Shown: positions 20,785 to 33,171 of the stretch, one piece after another
Position numbering within the stretch: position 1 is the stretch's first letter
Layout of the letters: every line of letters starts with the position of its first letter
Assembly (NCBI GenBank): GCA_029747015.1
Contig: JAKOGI010000108.1
Span: 706,658 to 770,657, forward strand
Source of the DNA: Carnegiea gigantea
Lineage: Eukaryota; Streptophyta; Magnoliopsida; Caryophyllales; Cactaceae
DNA length: 64,000 nt
Direction of reading: 5' to 3'
The notes under the pieces: model-generated
What the model was told of the DNA's origin: nothing
Databases searched by the model: none
Seen by the model: only the letters and a program-made list of their open reading frames with translations
Translations under genes and position numbers: made by a program

Positions 20785-23700
20785 TCATTCATCTAACTCA
20801 TCATCTGCATTGTCATCTTTATCTTCATCTTCATATTGATATTGATCTTCATCTTCCTCTACGTCCTCCACTTCATCTTCTATTTCATCTTCATCTGGAT
20901 CACAATCACCTTCTTCTGGATCAACCTCAACCCCATCACCATCTACCTCTTCAATAAATCCTTCATACTCCCCTCCCTATTCTTCCAAGTCTACTTTTGA
21001 TAGAGTTGGTGGATTGTCATTCACATCCTATTGAAAAGCAATGTCTTCTACACAGGCATCAATGGTTGATCTTGGCTTAACTTTAAACACAGCCCACCAT
21101 ACTTTTTTATCATTTTTCGTACTCAGATAAGGTGTGAAGTATACTTGCTGAACTTGGCTAGCCAACACAAGTGGATCATGCTTAGGATATTTTTTTGTAT
21201 GATTGATCTCAACAAGTTTGTACTATTCATGGACGTTCAGACCTTTACTTGAGTCAAACCAATCATATTTAAACAATATATTTTTGTAACATCCTTTTGT
21301 CCCGACATAAGTGACCTCAATGACTTCTTATAGGATGTCGTAGTATTCAACTCCATCGACACTTCTAATGCACACTCCGTACTTCATAGTACACTTGTCC
21401 TTTCCATATATGTAAGTATGAAAATTGAAGTTATTAATGTAATAGTTCTTCCATCTGCACACTTCTTTCTTAGGACCCATTGCAAGAGCCTCAACTATAT
21501 CATCAGTGATGTTGGAGCTCAATACCTATGAATATGAGTCATTTGTTACATAAATTGTCAACTATGATATTTAATTTAAATTATGATATCTATTTCTACA
21601 AATGTCTTACATAGTGTTTGAACCAATCGGGAAATCGAGCTGCAAACTTATTCCAAACATCTTCAAGGTGAATATTTGGATGCGATCTCAACATTTCTTA
21701 CTCAAAAATCTTATTAAATTGAACAAAACTTGATATGACTCTAGAAAATTATCTACTAACGATAACTCATATAGTGCTAAGCAATATTAAGAACAGAAAT
21801 CATACCGTTTATATTCTCTTAACAACTCATAGTTGGATAAGACATATTAATGGGCAACATCATAATCTTGATCGTCCAAATACTTAAACACTCCCTTGGA
21901 TGTTGCATATCCAACATTTTCAGAAAATATAGAAGGCAAATTAGGATTAACCTCTTCATCTACACCAATCCTAGCATTTCAACCCAAATCTCTAGCTTTC
22001 GTGTCAATATTGCTTCCAAAATAATGAGCAAGAAAATTTGATACTTCCTCTGTGAGATATGCATTGCAAATAGAGGGTGCCACTCGAGCTTTATTGCCCA
22101 CCTTTTTTTTTCAGGTAATAAAGGAACCCAGATTACCATTAGCATAATTAAAATTTAACATACAAATAATGTCGAAGACAATGACATCATTGCATTTGAC
22201 TTACCTTTCAGATGAGTACATCCATGTATATTGAACTGGTCCACTAACTCTAGCTTGGTAAGGCAAGTGAACTGGAAGGTGCTCCATAACGTTGAAGAAA
22301 GCAGGAGGGAACAACTTCTCCAATTTGCATAGAATTTCAGGGATAGTTTTCTCTAAACGAACCATGTCATCAATATGAAATTGTGCAGAGCTTAAATCCC
22401 TGAAAAATTGGTTAAGCTCAGTAAGTGCCTTCCATATATTTATTGGAAGTAACTCCCTCAATGCAATTGGCAATAATCTCCCCATAAAAATGTGATAATC
22501 ATGGCTTTTCATCCCATGTAGTTTATATCTACGTACCTACTCAGATTAGATGTATAGCCATCTGGGAACTTTAAGTTTTGTGTCCATTCACACAAGGCTT
22601 TCTTTTGTTCCTTGTTAAGGACAAATGGGGCAGTTGGCATTGTCACTCTTTCCCCTCCAACCACCTTAGTTGTTTACACATGTAACTTTCTACACTTACA
22701 ATGCTCAACTAAATCTCTCCTTGCATTGACATCATCTTTTGTTTTGCCCTCCACATCCATAATTGTGTGGAGTATTTGTTCACACACATTCTTTTCTATA
22801 TGCATGATGTCTAAATTGTCTCGAATCAATAAGTGTCTTCAGTAAGGAAGTTCCCAAAATATGCTCTGTTTCGTCCAATTGTGAGAAATTCCATACATGC
22901 TGCTTTTTCCAGGATGATCAGTAGTTTTGGATATTCTTGAGATACAGTCGCACACTTGATGTCCATTCAGCCTTGATGGAGGTTCAGAATGTTCAACTCT
23001 GTTCCTATAAAAGGCACTTTTATTCTTTCTAAACACATGTTCATCCGTAAAAATTGACGATAACAATCAAACTACGAGTGTTTTTTACCATGCTTTAGCC
23101 TAAATGACGTCGTGTGATCCACACAGTAAGGACATGACAATCTGCCAGCAGTCATCCATCCATATAACATGCCATAAGCTAGGAAGTCACTTACAGTCCA
23201 AACGACTGTTGCCTTCATTATAAAGTTTTGCTTCCTAGACATATCATATGTTCATACTCTAATGAACCACAATTGCTTTAACTCCTCAATAAGAGGTCAT
23301 AGGTAGATATCAAAGTTCCCTTTAGGAGATTTTGGTCTAGGAATAAGTATACTCAAGAACATGTATGGCCTCTTCATGCACAACCAAGGTGGTAAATTAC
23401 ATGGTATAAGAATGACTGGCCAACAAGAATAGGTTTGCCCAAATTAACCAAATGGTGAGAAACCATCTGTACACAATTCAAGTCGAACATTGTGAGGCTC
23501 AGAGGCAAACTCTAAAAAAGTAGTTTGAAAATGTTTCCATGCCTCTCCATCACACGGATGTGCAAGAGTGCCATTAATACGATGATTTTCCGAATGTCAC
23601 CTCATTTCCCTTGATACATCATTCGTAGCATAAAGTCTTTGTAATCTTAGAGTAAGGGGGAAATATATCATCTGCTTCTTCACAGTAAGCTTACCTTTTA

Positions 23701-24448
23701 ATGTCTTGTTATAATACCATTGTGCACGACATACTTCACATTTGTCCAAATGTGCAGCATCCTTCCAAAATAGCATACACACTTTAGGGCACATATCTAT
23801 TCTTTCATGTGATATTTCTAAACCAGTAAGTATCTTTTTGGTAGCATAAAATGTCTCAGTCATCTTATTATCGTCAGGAAAAATATCCTTAAGTAATGAG
23901 GCAAAATCATGAATTGCCCTATGTGGAATGTTATAGTCACATTTAAGATTTATTAGCCTTGCAATGATCGATAAAATGGATGATTGACACCCATCATACA
24001 ATGGCTCCTTAGCTGCTTGTATCATATCAAAGAAAGCTTTCATTTCAGGATTTGGATCTTTTTCAACATTGCTCGACCCCTCTTCCACCCAATTTGAAGA
24101 CATGGGACCAAATGCATCCATAAACATATCCCTTATAGAGTTATCTTAAGTCCTGCTTGAAGTACACATCCCACTTTTAACTCCTAACCCCATGTTTAGT
24201 TCACCATGATAAGTCCATTGGTAATAATTAGGATGAAACGCATTCTTATAAATGTGTAATTTCATAGTATCCTCATCTAAATATGACACATTCTAACACT
24301 TATCATAGGGACACTTTAGCTTTTCATATTTCTTAAAATGCTCTTCATCACTTGCAACCTTAACAAATTCATCTACTTTTTCCATAAACTCCTCACTGAG
24401 ATAATTATCATCCAATCTCTTATACATCCAATCTCGATTAGTCCCCAT
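20785..24448 (-). pseudogene. TNP2-type transposase of CACTA element 1
   Basis: ATG 24448 opens a transposase-associated domain (RDWMYKRLDDNYL, then C, C and H positions), with a stop replacing one codon near 24300. The open piece 23597-24127 continues with CPKVCMLFWKDAAHLDKCEVC. The Transposase_21 catalytic region from 23590 to about 22540 is heavily mutated but keeps HNWTKQSIFWELPY and DNLDIMHIEKN. The DUF4218 block (MKSHDYHIFMGRLLPIALR, VMEHLPVHL) lies at 22201-22512, and the DUF4216 block at 21328-21522. A long Asp/Glu-rich tail ends at 20785. The protein would cut the element ends; this copy is inactive. Confidence 0.85.
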
Positions 24449-27400
24449 TACTGCATAGCAAAAACAACAATGGTTTTTCTAAGAATTGCATATTTTACAC
24501 TTAAGTATTTTACAGAGTCAATACAAACCCAACATCCACTTCCTAAATAAGTATCTAATATGGTATTTTAAAGAAACATGATAAGCTATTATACATATAA
24601 TTATTATACAAGTACTTCTAAGAGACATGAATATAATTTAGTAACTAAATACTAATAAAATTTGGAAAACATATTCCATACACATATGTCATAAAATGGT
24701 ATGACCTATTCCCTTTTTACAAAGGTTGGTGATCCTAAACCAATTCAGGATTCCTATTATATTTAATTATTTAGGCTACATCATTGTATATTTAGGAAAA
24801 AATTTCGACAGCATTTCCCCATAGTTCTCCAAGCATGAGTTTTGATGATGAGTCATAGGAATGATTATCATCTTCAAAACCATACCTAGAGAACATTAAG
24901 GACATCTTAACGAATATTTGCTCTAAATAACCAATGATTTTGTAGCCAAACAATCAAATATTACAGGTTCCCAAACTATCAAACTTGGATAATTCAAGAA
25001 TTTACACGTATCATAACTTCCTGTCAACAATCTATGTATAGATATCACTTGCAGCATCTTCTAATCAAACCAGTGATATGAAAATGCTACATGCAATATC
25101 ATAAACTAAATTGTTAATGTGAGCTCTTTATGTATAAATTCTTAAACGGGTATTCTAAGTTGAATGAGAGAATTACTTGCATAGGAAGGACACCCTATAC
25201 ACTTAATTCATGCATATGATTTACACATTCGTAAATAAAAGCAAATAATCATAATCACTACACCAAAATAACATTATGAAGATAACATTTTGAAGATAAC
25301 ATTATCATATACCAAATTGTGTATCATGTTCTCACCACAAAAAAGTCACTTTTACAAGAGATTGTGCTTCGCCACCACCAAACCCAAGCTAACCTTGGAT
25401 GCTTAATCTTAGAATTGATGAGGTGCTTGTTGATTTCATCCTTCTACTTAGCTTCTATCGAGTCAAAAATTGATTAACTACATTTTGATTCTAAATTATC
25501 AATTATACGTTCTAATGCAAAGTTAAAAATTTGCCTTATAAAATGTAGCTTTTGTTGTGTATTATATGTAACAATTTGATACATGTAACATATTTAGAAT
25601 TAGAGTCAGAGTTCATGCCTAGTTTTGACAATATTTATATTACTGTTGATGCCTCTTTTTCTATGTTTCTAGGTCTATTTCGATGCATGTTCATTAATAG
25701 CTTTAGGTCTTTGAGCTATAACTACATAATCATAGAAACTGAAACTCAAAAGATAAATTGAAATGAAGATTCTAATGCTCATTCTCTACTAACTTCCTTC
25801 TTGGTTTTCTTTTTACGAGGTAAGCAATAAGAATTAAACCTTTTCTTTATCCTATCAAGTTTTTGCTTGAGCTTAGATTTTGGACTACGAGATTCCATTT
25901 TCTTAACTCTCCACTGTATAAACATATAAAATTCTGCAATTGAAGAAGCAAACTGACCAACAGACCAATCCACATCACTCTACCTAGTATCTGAAGAAAT
26001 CAAGCAGGAGATTACTCATTTGTATTTTTATTTCTTTTCTGTGATGCTTGCCACAACATGCCTCTATATATCTCTCATTTACATTCAAAGGAGGAAATAA
26101 AAAAGCCCTTATAAAACATCATATTCAAAGGAAAAGAAAGTTGTCTGCCTTTTTTTAAGGTCTTGAAGGCATCACCAATACAGAAGAATTAAAAACCAAT
26201 GAAAGAACTAATCATGCTATCAATTTTTAGTGGTCCTTTCATTTCATCTCAACATAATCATCATCATCATATGAGAAAACTATTCAAAAAACCTGTGGCT
26301 TTATGAAAGTAGTGCACTACCAATGCTTTTCTTCATACTTCAAAGGATACAAACATTGAAAAGAAAAATAAATATATGAAGAAATAATAAAGGAGATCAT
26401 CAAATGCTAATAAGATTCCTTCAACCTGTTCCACTACAGAAAATTACCTCAACAATCAAAGACACTCCACTGGAAGGCAGTTCGCAGGTCAAGGTTAGCT
26501 TCCACCTACAAAATGAAATGCCATCTTCATCATTAATAGTGTTTCATATAAGGCAGTCACGTTGACTAATACATATGACTGATGAAAACAATAGCAAGAG
26601 ACAGAATTTTCTAAAATCTAAACATACGTTTTATGTAAATCCTTTGCCTATTTATAACTTACAAATAATACAAGTATGTTAAAAAATGAAGAACCTATGG
26701 TTTCTGATATAAAGGCATGGGCAGTGCATGCTACTGCTTTTAAAATCTAGAATCTAGCATATAGTTTGTCTGCTATTCAAGAATAATGATATACAAGTCC
26801 AACAAACTCACCTCCCTTAGGAACACCCTGAGATCCGGATCAGCGCCTCCACAATCTACAACAGATCACTCTAACTACAATTATCAGAAAGCTAAAGAAC
26901 AGACGCTGCCATTACCAATCTATCAATTGACAGATAGGCAAGTTTACATATATTAGTGTAAATAAGTTGCCAATATGATCATCAGGTTAAACAGAAAATA
27001 AATGTATAAAACATCTCCATGCACTTTCTGCCCACAAACCTAGTACAGTGCAAAGCTCTACACAATGCATCTGGAAGGACCAAGGTGAGGAACTACCTAA
27101 AGGTGGCATATTATTAAGGTTTATGCAGCATTTGTACAGATGAAACTTAGTTGTTTACCCAAAACATTTCAGATGAAGTCTAACCTGTAACAGAAAGATT
27201 GGCCAATCCTACAACAAGCAAGGACATCAAACAAACATTAGTGATACCAAAATAGGGATAACTCAATTTGAATAGTCATGCTTGTTTTACATTTGCCAGA
27301 TTTATTGCCCTTCAAAATGTTTCTCATTGCTGCCTAATTCATATTCGAATGCTATGTTGAATAAAGCCCAAACATCAATCAAGAAAAAAAGGAAATAAAT

Positions 27401-29339
27401 CTCAAAGTAGAAAGAAACAGCTAAATCGGATTCAATTGGAAAAATATCTTCAAAGTCATGTATACAGAAACATGAAGGATGAACCTGATGTTTACAACCA
27501 AAAAAACAACCATGATAATTTGCATATGATGGGCAAGAAAGTGGGTAAAAAAGACATCGATGCATTATCATGACAACAGCTCTTGCATCCAGGAGAAAGC
27601 TAAAACTGCAAACTTGAGCTTAAAAGGCAGCACCACAACCAAACATGACCTCACCTGTGGCTAGGGTGCAGCCGTGTAGGGAGGTCAAGATATAGCGGCC
27701 ATGCAATGAGATTAGGAGACAGTCAACAATTAAAATAAAAAAATTTCAAGGAAATATTATAGGTATGAAGATATTGAATAGCCACCAAAATTATTGTGGT
27801 GTACCAGTGAAATCTACATAATACTTTTCAATCTAATCACCATATTCGTAAACTTTTACACCCAAATGGAAGAATGACCTAGTGGTCAGAGGCGTAGAGC
27901 AGTCACCACATGACCAACTTACAAAACAAAGGCATCTCCCTCACATTAGATTTGTTCCTTGAAAAACTATGGATTATATTCTCCACACTTCAATATAGAT
28001 TTGTTCCTTGATAATTTTCATACAAGGAAAAGAGGAAAAGAGAAAGTGAGTAAGATACCTCCACAAACATTTCAGATTCTTCACCTATAGGACGAGAAGC
28101 AGCTTTAACTCACCAAATCGCTGGATGGCTAAGATAGACTAGATAGGAAACCATAAGAATTCTAAACAGGAGACAAGATTTGAGGCAAAACAACATCATG
28201 CACTCTTTTCAGACAATCAGATTCCATAACACCCATGCAAAGCAATTTTATTAATGAAGAAATCGATTGACGAGAACAAATCACAACAGAAAGTCTCTTC
28301 ATGAAATCTTAGAACCAGCAATAGCGGGAGGAATGGAAGAGCGTTGCTAAAATCAAAACGTAGGGGAATGAACAAACAGCAGAGGAATGCAAAACCAACA
28401 ACGTAATTATGCTAACCAATTTAAGAAAATAAGCTAGTAACAATGGCGCGTTTGAACAATAATGGCCATTTTGAACAAAATTTAAAAACACAAAAAAAAA
28501 AGAACCACAAATCAGCAAGAAACAGACCATATAAATGCAGAAAATCACTTCAAAAACTAGGAAACACTGGAAAACCATGAATAGACTGCAATAGAGTGGG
28601 CGTCTATTTGTGAAGCCATAAGATGGTCGCGATAATCATCAAACAGAAAACACAGAGAGTATATGTCTTAACCAAAAGTTGATAACCAATTTCAAAACTG
28701 AGAAAAATTCGAAGAAAAAGTGTTTAAACAAGAAATTAGTGACAAAAAGAACCCCAAAACACAAATGCTCTCAGCAAGAAGACCATCAACAACGATAACA
28801 TTCCAGCAACATGAACCACTTTCAACGGTTTGCTCGCAACAACAGTTTTAAGAAAATGAGGAATGTCGAGAAACACACAGAAAGACAGAGTAGAGACCCC
28901 AAAATTACTGCACATTGAAAATCCATGAAATCTCAATAGAATAAAGTACTTTCCAAACAATTATCTTCATCCTCAAAAATCAGCCGAAAATTTCTCCAAT
29001 CGTTTCTAATTCAACATAAATCTTCACCCATCGGCCATGTAATTGCTCGCAAACAACAATGAAAATGAAATCAAGAACAATTCGAAGAGGAGAAGATTGA
29101 TTTACCCCAATTTGGAGGGGGAGCCCTGAAGCTTCAAATCTCAGACAACGAAAAAGTGAAGAGCGAGGCTGAGAATATCCAGATGGTCATCGCTCAAATC
29201 TCAGATAAGGAGAAAGCGAAGAGAGAGATGTAATTTAGGGTTCCATTTTCAGTAAGAATGGCGTGAGAGATTTTAGTGGGAGTGAAGGCAATAATGGAGG
29301 AGTCGATGAAAGGAGCCAAAATTAGGGTTCCATTTTCAG
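24449..29339 (-). other. Long leader or intron region of CACTA element 1
   Basis: This is 4.9 kb between the TNP2 start and the right subterminal repeats. The 29100-29250 part looks like a 5' untranslated exon on the minus strand, with an imperfectly duplicated 'caaatctcaga' block and a donor-like GGG|GTAAAT. Candidate small exons with good splice borders lie at 28059-28084, 26812-26855 and 26448-26505, and a basic open frame with an RVKKMESRSPKSKLKQKL segment lies at 25779-25973. Their phases do not join, so no protein can be assembled. They may be leader exons or captured host fragments. Confidence 0.4.
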
Positions 29340-29623
29340 TTTTCATTCTCGAAAGTTTTTTCAAATATTTTAATTTTCAGATAGAAACTACATCTAGAAA
29401 CTCCAGAATTGCATTGTAATTTTGAAACCGAATGGCTTATCAGTTTCGAATTTTAAAATCGAAACTATACTTCAGTTTCAAAATTAGAAACCAAACTAAG
29501 TTTGGTATCAAATTTACAAACTAAGATAATCGGTTTCCAAATTCAGTTTGTAAATGCGTTTTTTGATACCCCATTCATTACAATTTCTAAAATCAGTTGC
29601 TATAAGCGGGTTGTTTTGTAGTG
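29340..29623. repeat. Right TIR and subterminal repeats of CACTA element 1
   Basis: Motifs such as CAGTTTCAAAATT and GAAACTGAT-like inversions recur, ending in the terminal inverted repeat TTTTGTAGTG. The repeat unit is the same as at the left end, which pairs the two ends. Confidence 0.75.
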
Positions 29624-29705
29624 TGGAGTAGTTAGATTGGTGAGGAAATAAAAAAGTTGCTAGTTTTGTTCCTGATTTAGACTAGGTAGCATAGACATTT
29701 GTGCT
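29624..29705 (-). pseudogene. Copia gag-protease linker fragment
   Basis: These 82 bases lie between the CACTA right end and the LTR element. On the minus strand they continue the copia gag reading: a segment like EAQMSMLPSLNQEQ is formed across the LTR-element target site, as in the Gln-rich linker before copia protease. One TAG is present. The last five bases, GTGCT, are the target duplication of the LTR element. Confidence 0.6.
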
Positions 29706-30266
29706 TGTTAGGCGCTAATTTGTCATATTTTATATGCCTCTTTCACCTAATCTCAACTCATATAGTAACATAATATTAAGGATTTTTACTTGTTTTATTT
29801 ACTTTTATAGATAATAAGTTCAACCAACCAAGTGCCGGGAAAAGAAGTGAAAAGAAACTAAAGAAGAAAATAAGACAACGGGTAACAGGCGGCCGGTCGA
29901 TTGCACGGTAGCCGCCACCATCAGCCAACCCCGCCAGAAGCAGGCGAAAGCCGTCACCCAGGCAATCGCATGGCCATCGGCCAAGTGATGGCCGGCTGCT
30001 GTTCCCAGCCCGGCTGTGCTTCACGGCTATGCTTCTGGCGAGGCTGGATGATGGTGGCAGCTGTCGTGCAGTCGATCGGTCGTCTGTTGCCCGTTGTCTT
30101 GTTTTCTTCTTTTGTTCCTTCTCGCTCCTTCTCGCGACACTTTATTGGTTGAACTTATTACATACAAAAGTAAATAAAAAAAGTAAAATTTCTGAGGATT
30201 ACGTTATTATATAAGCTAAGACTAGGTAAAAGAGGCATGCAAAATACGATAAATTAGCACCTAACA
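29706..30266. repeat. Palindromic 3' LTR: two converging U3 starts
   Basis: The left arm from TGTTAGGCGCTAATTTG on the plus strand and the right arm from TGTTAGGTGCTAATTTA on the minus strand run toward each other for about 280 bases each, with the centre near 30000. They share the blocks AATAAGTTCAACCAA, AAGACAACGGG, CGATCGACTGCACG-like and GCCACCATCA. By eye identity is about 85 percent. Both arms also match the start of the 5' LTR at 34573. The centre is GC-rich. Short open frames here on both strands are shadows of the arms. Confidence 0.8.
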
Positions 30267-32223
30267 AATACCCCCACACCTATCTTTTGCTCGTCCTCGA
30301 GTAAAACAAAACAAAATCTAACCTAGGAACCTAACTCACTATTGTAAGAATCACGGTTGTAATTAGCACATGCAACAAGCCCTTTAAACCCCTTGGTTCC
30401 CCCAAGTGCATGAGTGAGGTCTCGTGAGAGTTTGCAGAAGATATATCCACAAAATCTTTGAAGCATTTTTTGAATTTTTCAAAGCAAAACATATATAGAA
30501 GGAAAAGGGAAAAATATTTACGCATCTAGATCGATTTTATCACCCTAACAACCTAGCTGCCAAGCCATATACAAGCAAAACATGCATTCAAGACACACAC
30601 AGGCCATAAAGGAATTCCAGTTCTCATTTTTCACCACACGTAACACAATGATATGATTTCTACACCTTGGTGCTCCGTGTAAGGTGTATTGACTTCTAAT
30701 GCTAGGCTAAAACCAGGTAAAAGGTCACCTCCACTTGGCTTATGACTTTAATTTTGCTCCTTCTTCTCCTTTTTTTTTCCTTTTCTTTTTTTCTCGCTTT
30801 TTTCCTTATGCTCCTTAGCAAGGGTGGGTAGTTCTTTGCTTATTAGGCCTTGAACTCCTGGAGGAACAACTTAGCACATATTCGGGCTTCTTTCCTATTT
30901 AGGGGTTTTATTTAGATGTGCAAGGCACTTATTCAAGCCCAAATAGAGGTACCGAAGTTAAGCTCATTTTTACACTTCTTGTTTTTCTTAGTTTTTTTGT
31001 TTTTTCTCATAACAAAGCCAAAATTGGAAGTTAATTAACCAAGTAGAATGTCCCTAAACCCAAATTTCAACAAGTAATACAAAAAGTCAATGATTAATTG
31101 TACAATGTAGGCACAAACTACACATGTGAAATGGGATTATTATGAGAGATCGAAGATCACATTGTAGACAAGTGTTATATCATGCATATTCGACCCATAT
31201 ATAAGCTAGTAACTAAGTTATCAAAGATCAAAAACTAATCACAATGGCATAAAAATCCCCCAAAGCCAAAAAGAAAAACTACGCAAAAATTGAAAAATTG
31301 AAAAATTTTTACAAAAATATGCACAAAAGGGTATATAACATCCCACCCCTATACCTAAATCTCACAATGTCCTCATTAGGAGCCGAAGAGTCACTACCAC
31401 CACAAAAACACACAAAAATAAAGAAAACAAAATCACATAAGAACACTAAACCTATACACATATACACAAGCTAACACACTCCGGGGGAAACACAATCTCA
31501 CCTAATCAACAAGACCATACATATATACAAAACTAACCACTGAAAACAAATATATACCAGTCCAACAATACCACTAATCATGAAATATAATTATCCACAA
31601 AAACACAAAAACGGTGATCATAACCATCAATGGCTCAACAACATCCCAAATTTCACCTCAAAGTTGATCACCAATAAAAACACAATCCTAATATCCACAA
31701 CTAAACACAAGCTAATTTCCATAACTAAACAAAAAGAAAAAGAAGAAAAATTAAAAAAAAATGAGGAAAAGAGTTAAAACGAGTATACTAGGTTGGGCAC
31801 TGAATGTGCCCAAACTATGCCACAAGGACGCAATGAGCATTAACCACTTCTTGTCTCTTAAGATGTGAGCCGTCAACTCGGATGCAGTCAACGCTCTCAG
31901 AAGCTTGTCATGTGCAAAGTAGCAAATAAAGTTAGTGCCCTCTTAAACTTATCAAATCCATAAAAAAGTCGAAAGCATGATCAAAGAAAGTAGTCCACAT
32001 AACTTTCCTAGGCGAGTCCTATAGGTATATACAATATAGATTAAATAAGGGAAGAGACCCTCTAATATCACCTAGGGACTCGTTAAATGCATGCAAGTGG
32101 GAAGGGATGGTGGGAAGAAAGGGGGATGAAATGGGGGTCAAGTCAAGTAGCTTGGTGCAAATAGGGTCAATATGCTCAATGCTAGGAGCGGCACCGACCC
32201 TCACATCATCACTATAATACTTC
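30267..32223 (-). other. Internal non-coding part of the LTR element
   Basis: It begins with the polypurine tract (plus strand aaatacccccacacct) and a phrase reading 'tatcttttgctcgtcctcgag', a common 3' spacer signature of plant LTR elements. The rest is low-complexity, with A and AC-rich stretches near 31260-31780, and shows no coding signal. Confidence 0.6.
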
Positions 32224-32832
32224 TCAAAAGAATGCAATACCACCTGACCAATCAAATAAATCATCCTTAATACAACTAGCATCACCCCGAGGAGACTCAC
32301 CCATCTCTAACCCCGTGCACAAAGTTAAAGGCAAGGGAGAAGAAGAAAGTAAGCGCAAGACACCCTCAGTAGTGCCTCTAGGCGTACTAGGCAAGGCTGG
32401 AGGGCCGATTGGTAAAGATGTCAAGGGAGGATCACTTACTTCCCCTAGGCCGGTTAAAGGTGAATCAACCATGAAATCGGGCTCTAAGGGAAGGGAAGAC
32501 TCATAATCATCATAGGGACTGACCTCAAGTCTAGGATAAGATGGCCTCGGGTCGGTCTCATGTAATAGGCCGCTCTCCCTCATCTTACTAACAAAACACT
32601 CAAGTCGCTCATTCATTGTCTCTGTTATGGTATTAAGTCTAGCATAGCAGTCATAAGAAATATTGTAATAGGGACAAGAATTCGCATTGTGGTCAAAAGA
32701 TGAATAATAAGAGCATATAAGGGGAAAATAAGCTTGCAAATCATAGGAAATGAGAGAAGGGCACTCAAAAGACTCATTAGCATACCCGTGATGCCATTGA
32801 TACCAAGCCAAGGACTCAAACAGGTCCCACAT
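32224..32832 (-). CDS. Conserved-looking ORF of the non-autonomous LTR element, function unknown
   Basis: This is a 202-residue open frame. An aromatic and Cys-containing first half (YQWHHGYANESFECPSL, CPYYNISYDCYARLN) leads to a TETMNERLECFVSKMRESG helix and then a Pro, Ser and Leu-rich second half with DPPLTSLPIGPPALPS. I see no Gag, protease or RT motif. Similar short proteins are, from memory, common in annotated plant genomes as hypothetical proteins of non-autonomous LTR elements. It is the only sizeable frame in the internal region and starts about 300 bases after the primer site. The listed start may be an alternative one, since further in-frame sequence lies upstream. Confidence 0.5.
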   Translation of the reverse strand: MWDLFESLAWYQWHHGYANESFECPSLISYDLQAYFPLICSYYSSFDHNANSCPYYNISYDCYARLNTITETMNERLECFVSKMRESGLLHETDPRPSYPRLEVSPYDDYESSLPLEPDFMVDSPLTGLGEVSDPPLTSLPIGPPALPSTPRGTTEGVLRLLSSSPLPLTLCTGLEMGESPRGDASCIKDDLFDWSGGIAFF

Positions 32833-33140
32833 ATCATCACCATTTAAAGAACAAAAACCACCATAACATATGGAATCAAGGGTGGCTCAGGTCTCATGTG
32901 TTATCCTCTCAAGTACAACATCACATATTTCCCATTTTTTATACTCAAAAAGCACATATTGAGCATGATAATTATTCAATCTAGACAAGTATTGTCAAAA
33001 AGGTTCATGCTCAAATTGAGGTAAATGAAAAATAGCCATTGTGGTTCTCTTTTTCTTTTCAAATTTTTTTATTTTTTAATTTTTTGGGATTTTCTAAAGA
33101 CCTAGCCTTGAATGCTCAAGTGAACCCCAATATTGAAAAG

Positions 33141-33170
33141 CGCCAACTCCCCGATAATAGCGCCAAAAAC
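33141..33170 (-). other. tRNA-Asp-type primer binding site of the LTR element
   Basis: The minus strand reads GTTTTTGGCGCTATTATCGG and on, a degraded form of TGGCGCCGTTGCCGGGGA, which pairs with tRNA-Asp and is used by many plant Ty3-gypsy elements. It follows the LTR end CCCATCA directly. Confidence 0.7.
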
Positions 33171-33171
33171 T

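Larger units (their letters stand above)
17901..29623 (-). mobile_element. CACTA (En/Spm) DNA transposon 1, 11.7 kb, defective
   Basis: The left end is CACTACAAAATAACCCGC. The right end is GCGGGTTGTTTTGTAGTG, its inverted complement with one mismatch over 18 bases. Dense subterminal repeats lie inside each end. Both expected genes are on the minus strand: a TNP2-type transposase and a TNPA-like gene. The flanking triplets gaa and tgg do not match, so no 3 bp target duplication is visible. The element sits in the gag-protease linker of the copia element. It was once autonomous but both genes now carry stops and frameshifts. Confidence 0.88.

Noticed and set aside
27302..28960. Hydrophobic minus-strand frames of 74-89 residues in CACTA element 1
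   Set aside because: They have no domain, no splice context that joins them, and AT-rich composition like the surrounding non-coding DNA.
29776..30214. Several 60-83 residue frames that look GC-rich and gene-like
   Set aside because: They fall in the palindromic LTR arms and read through the inverted repeat.
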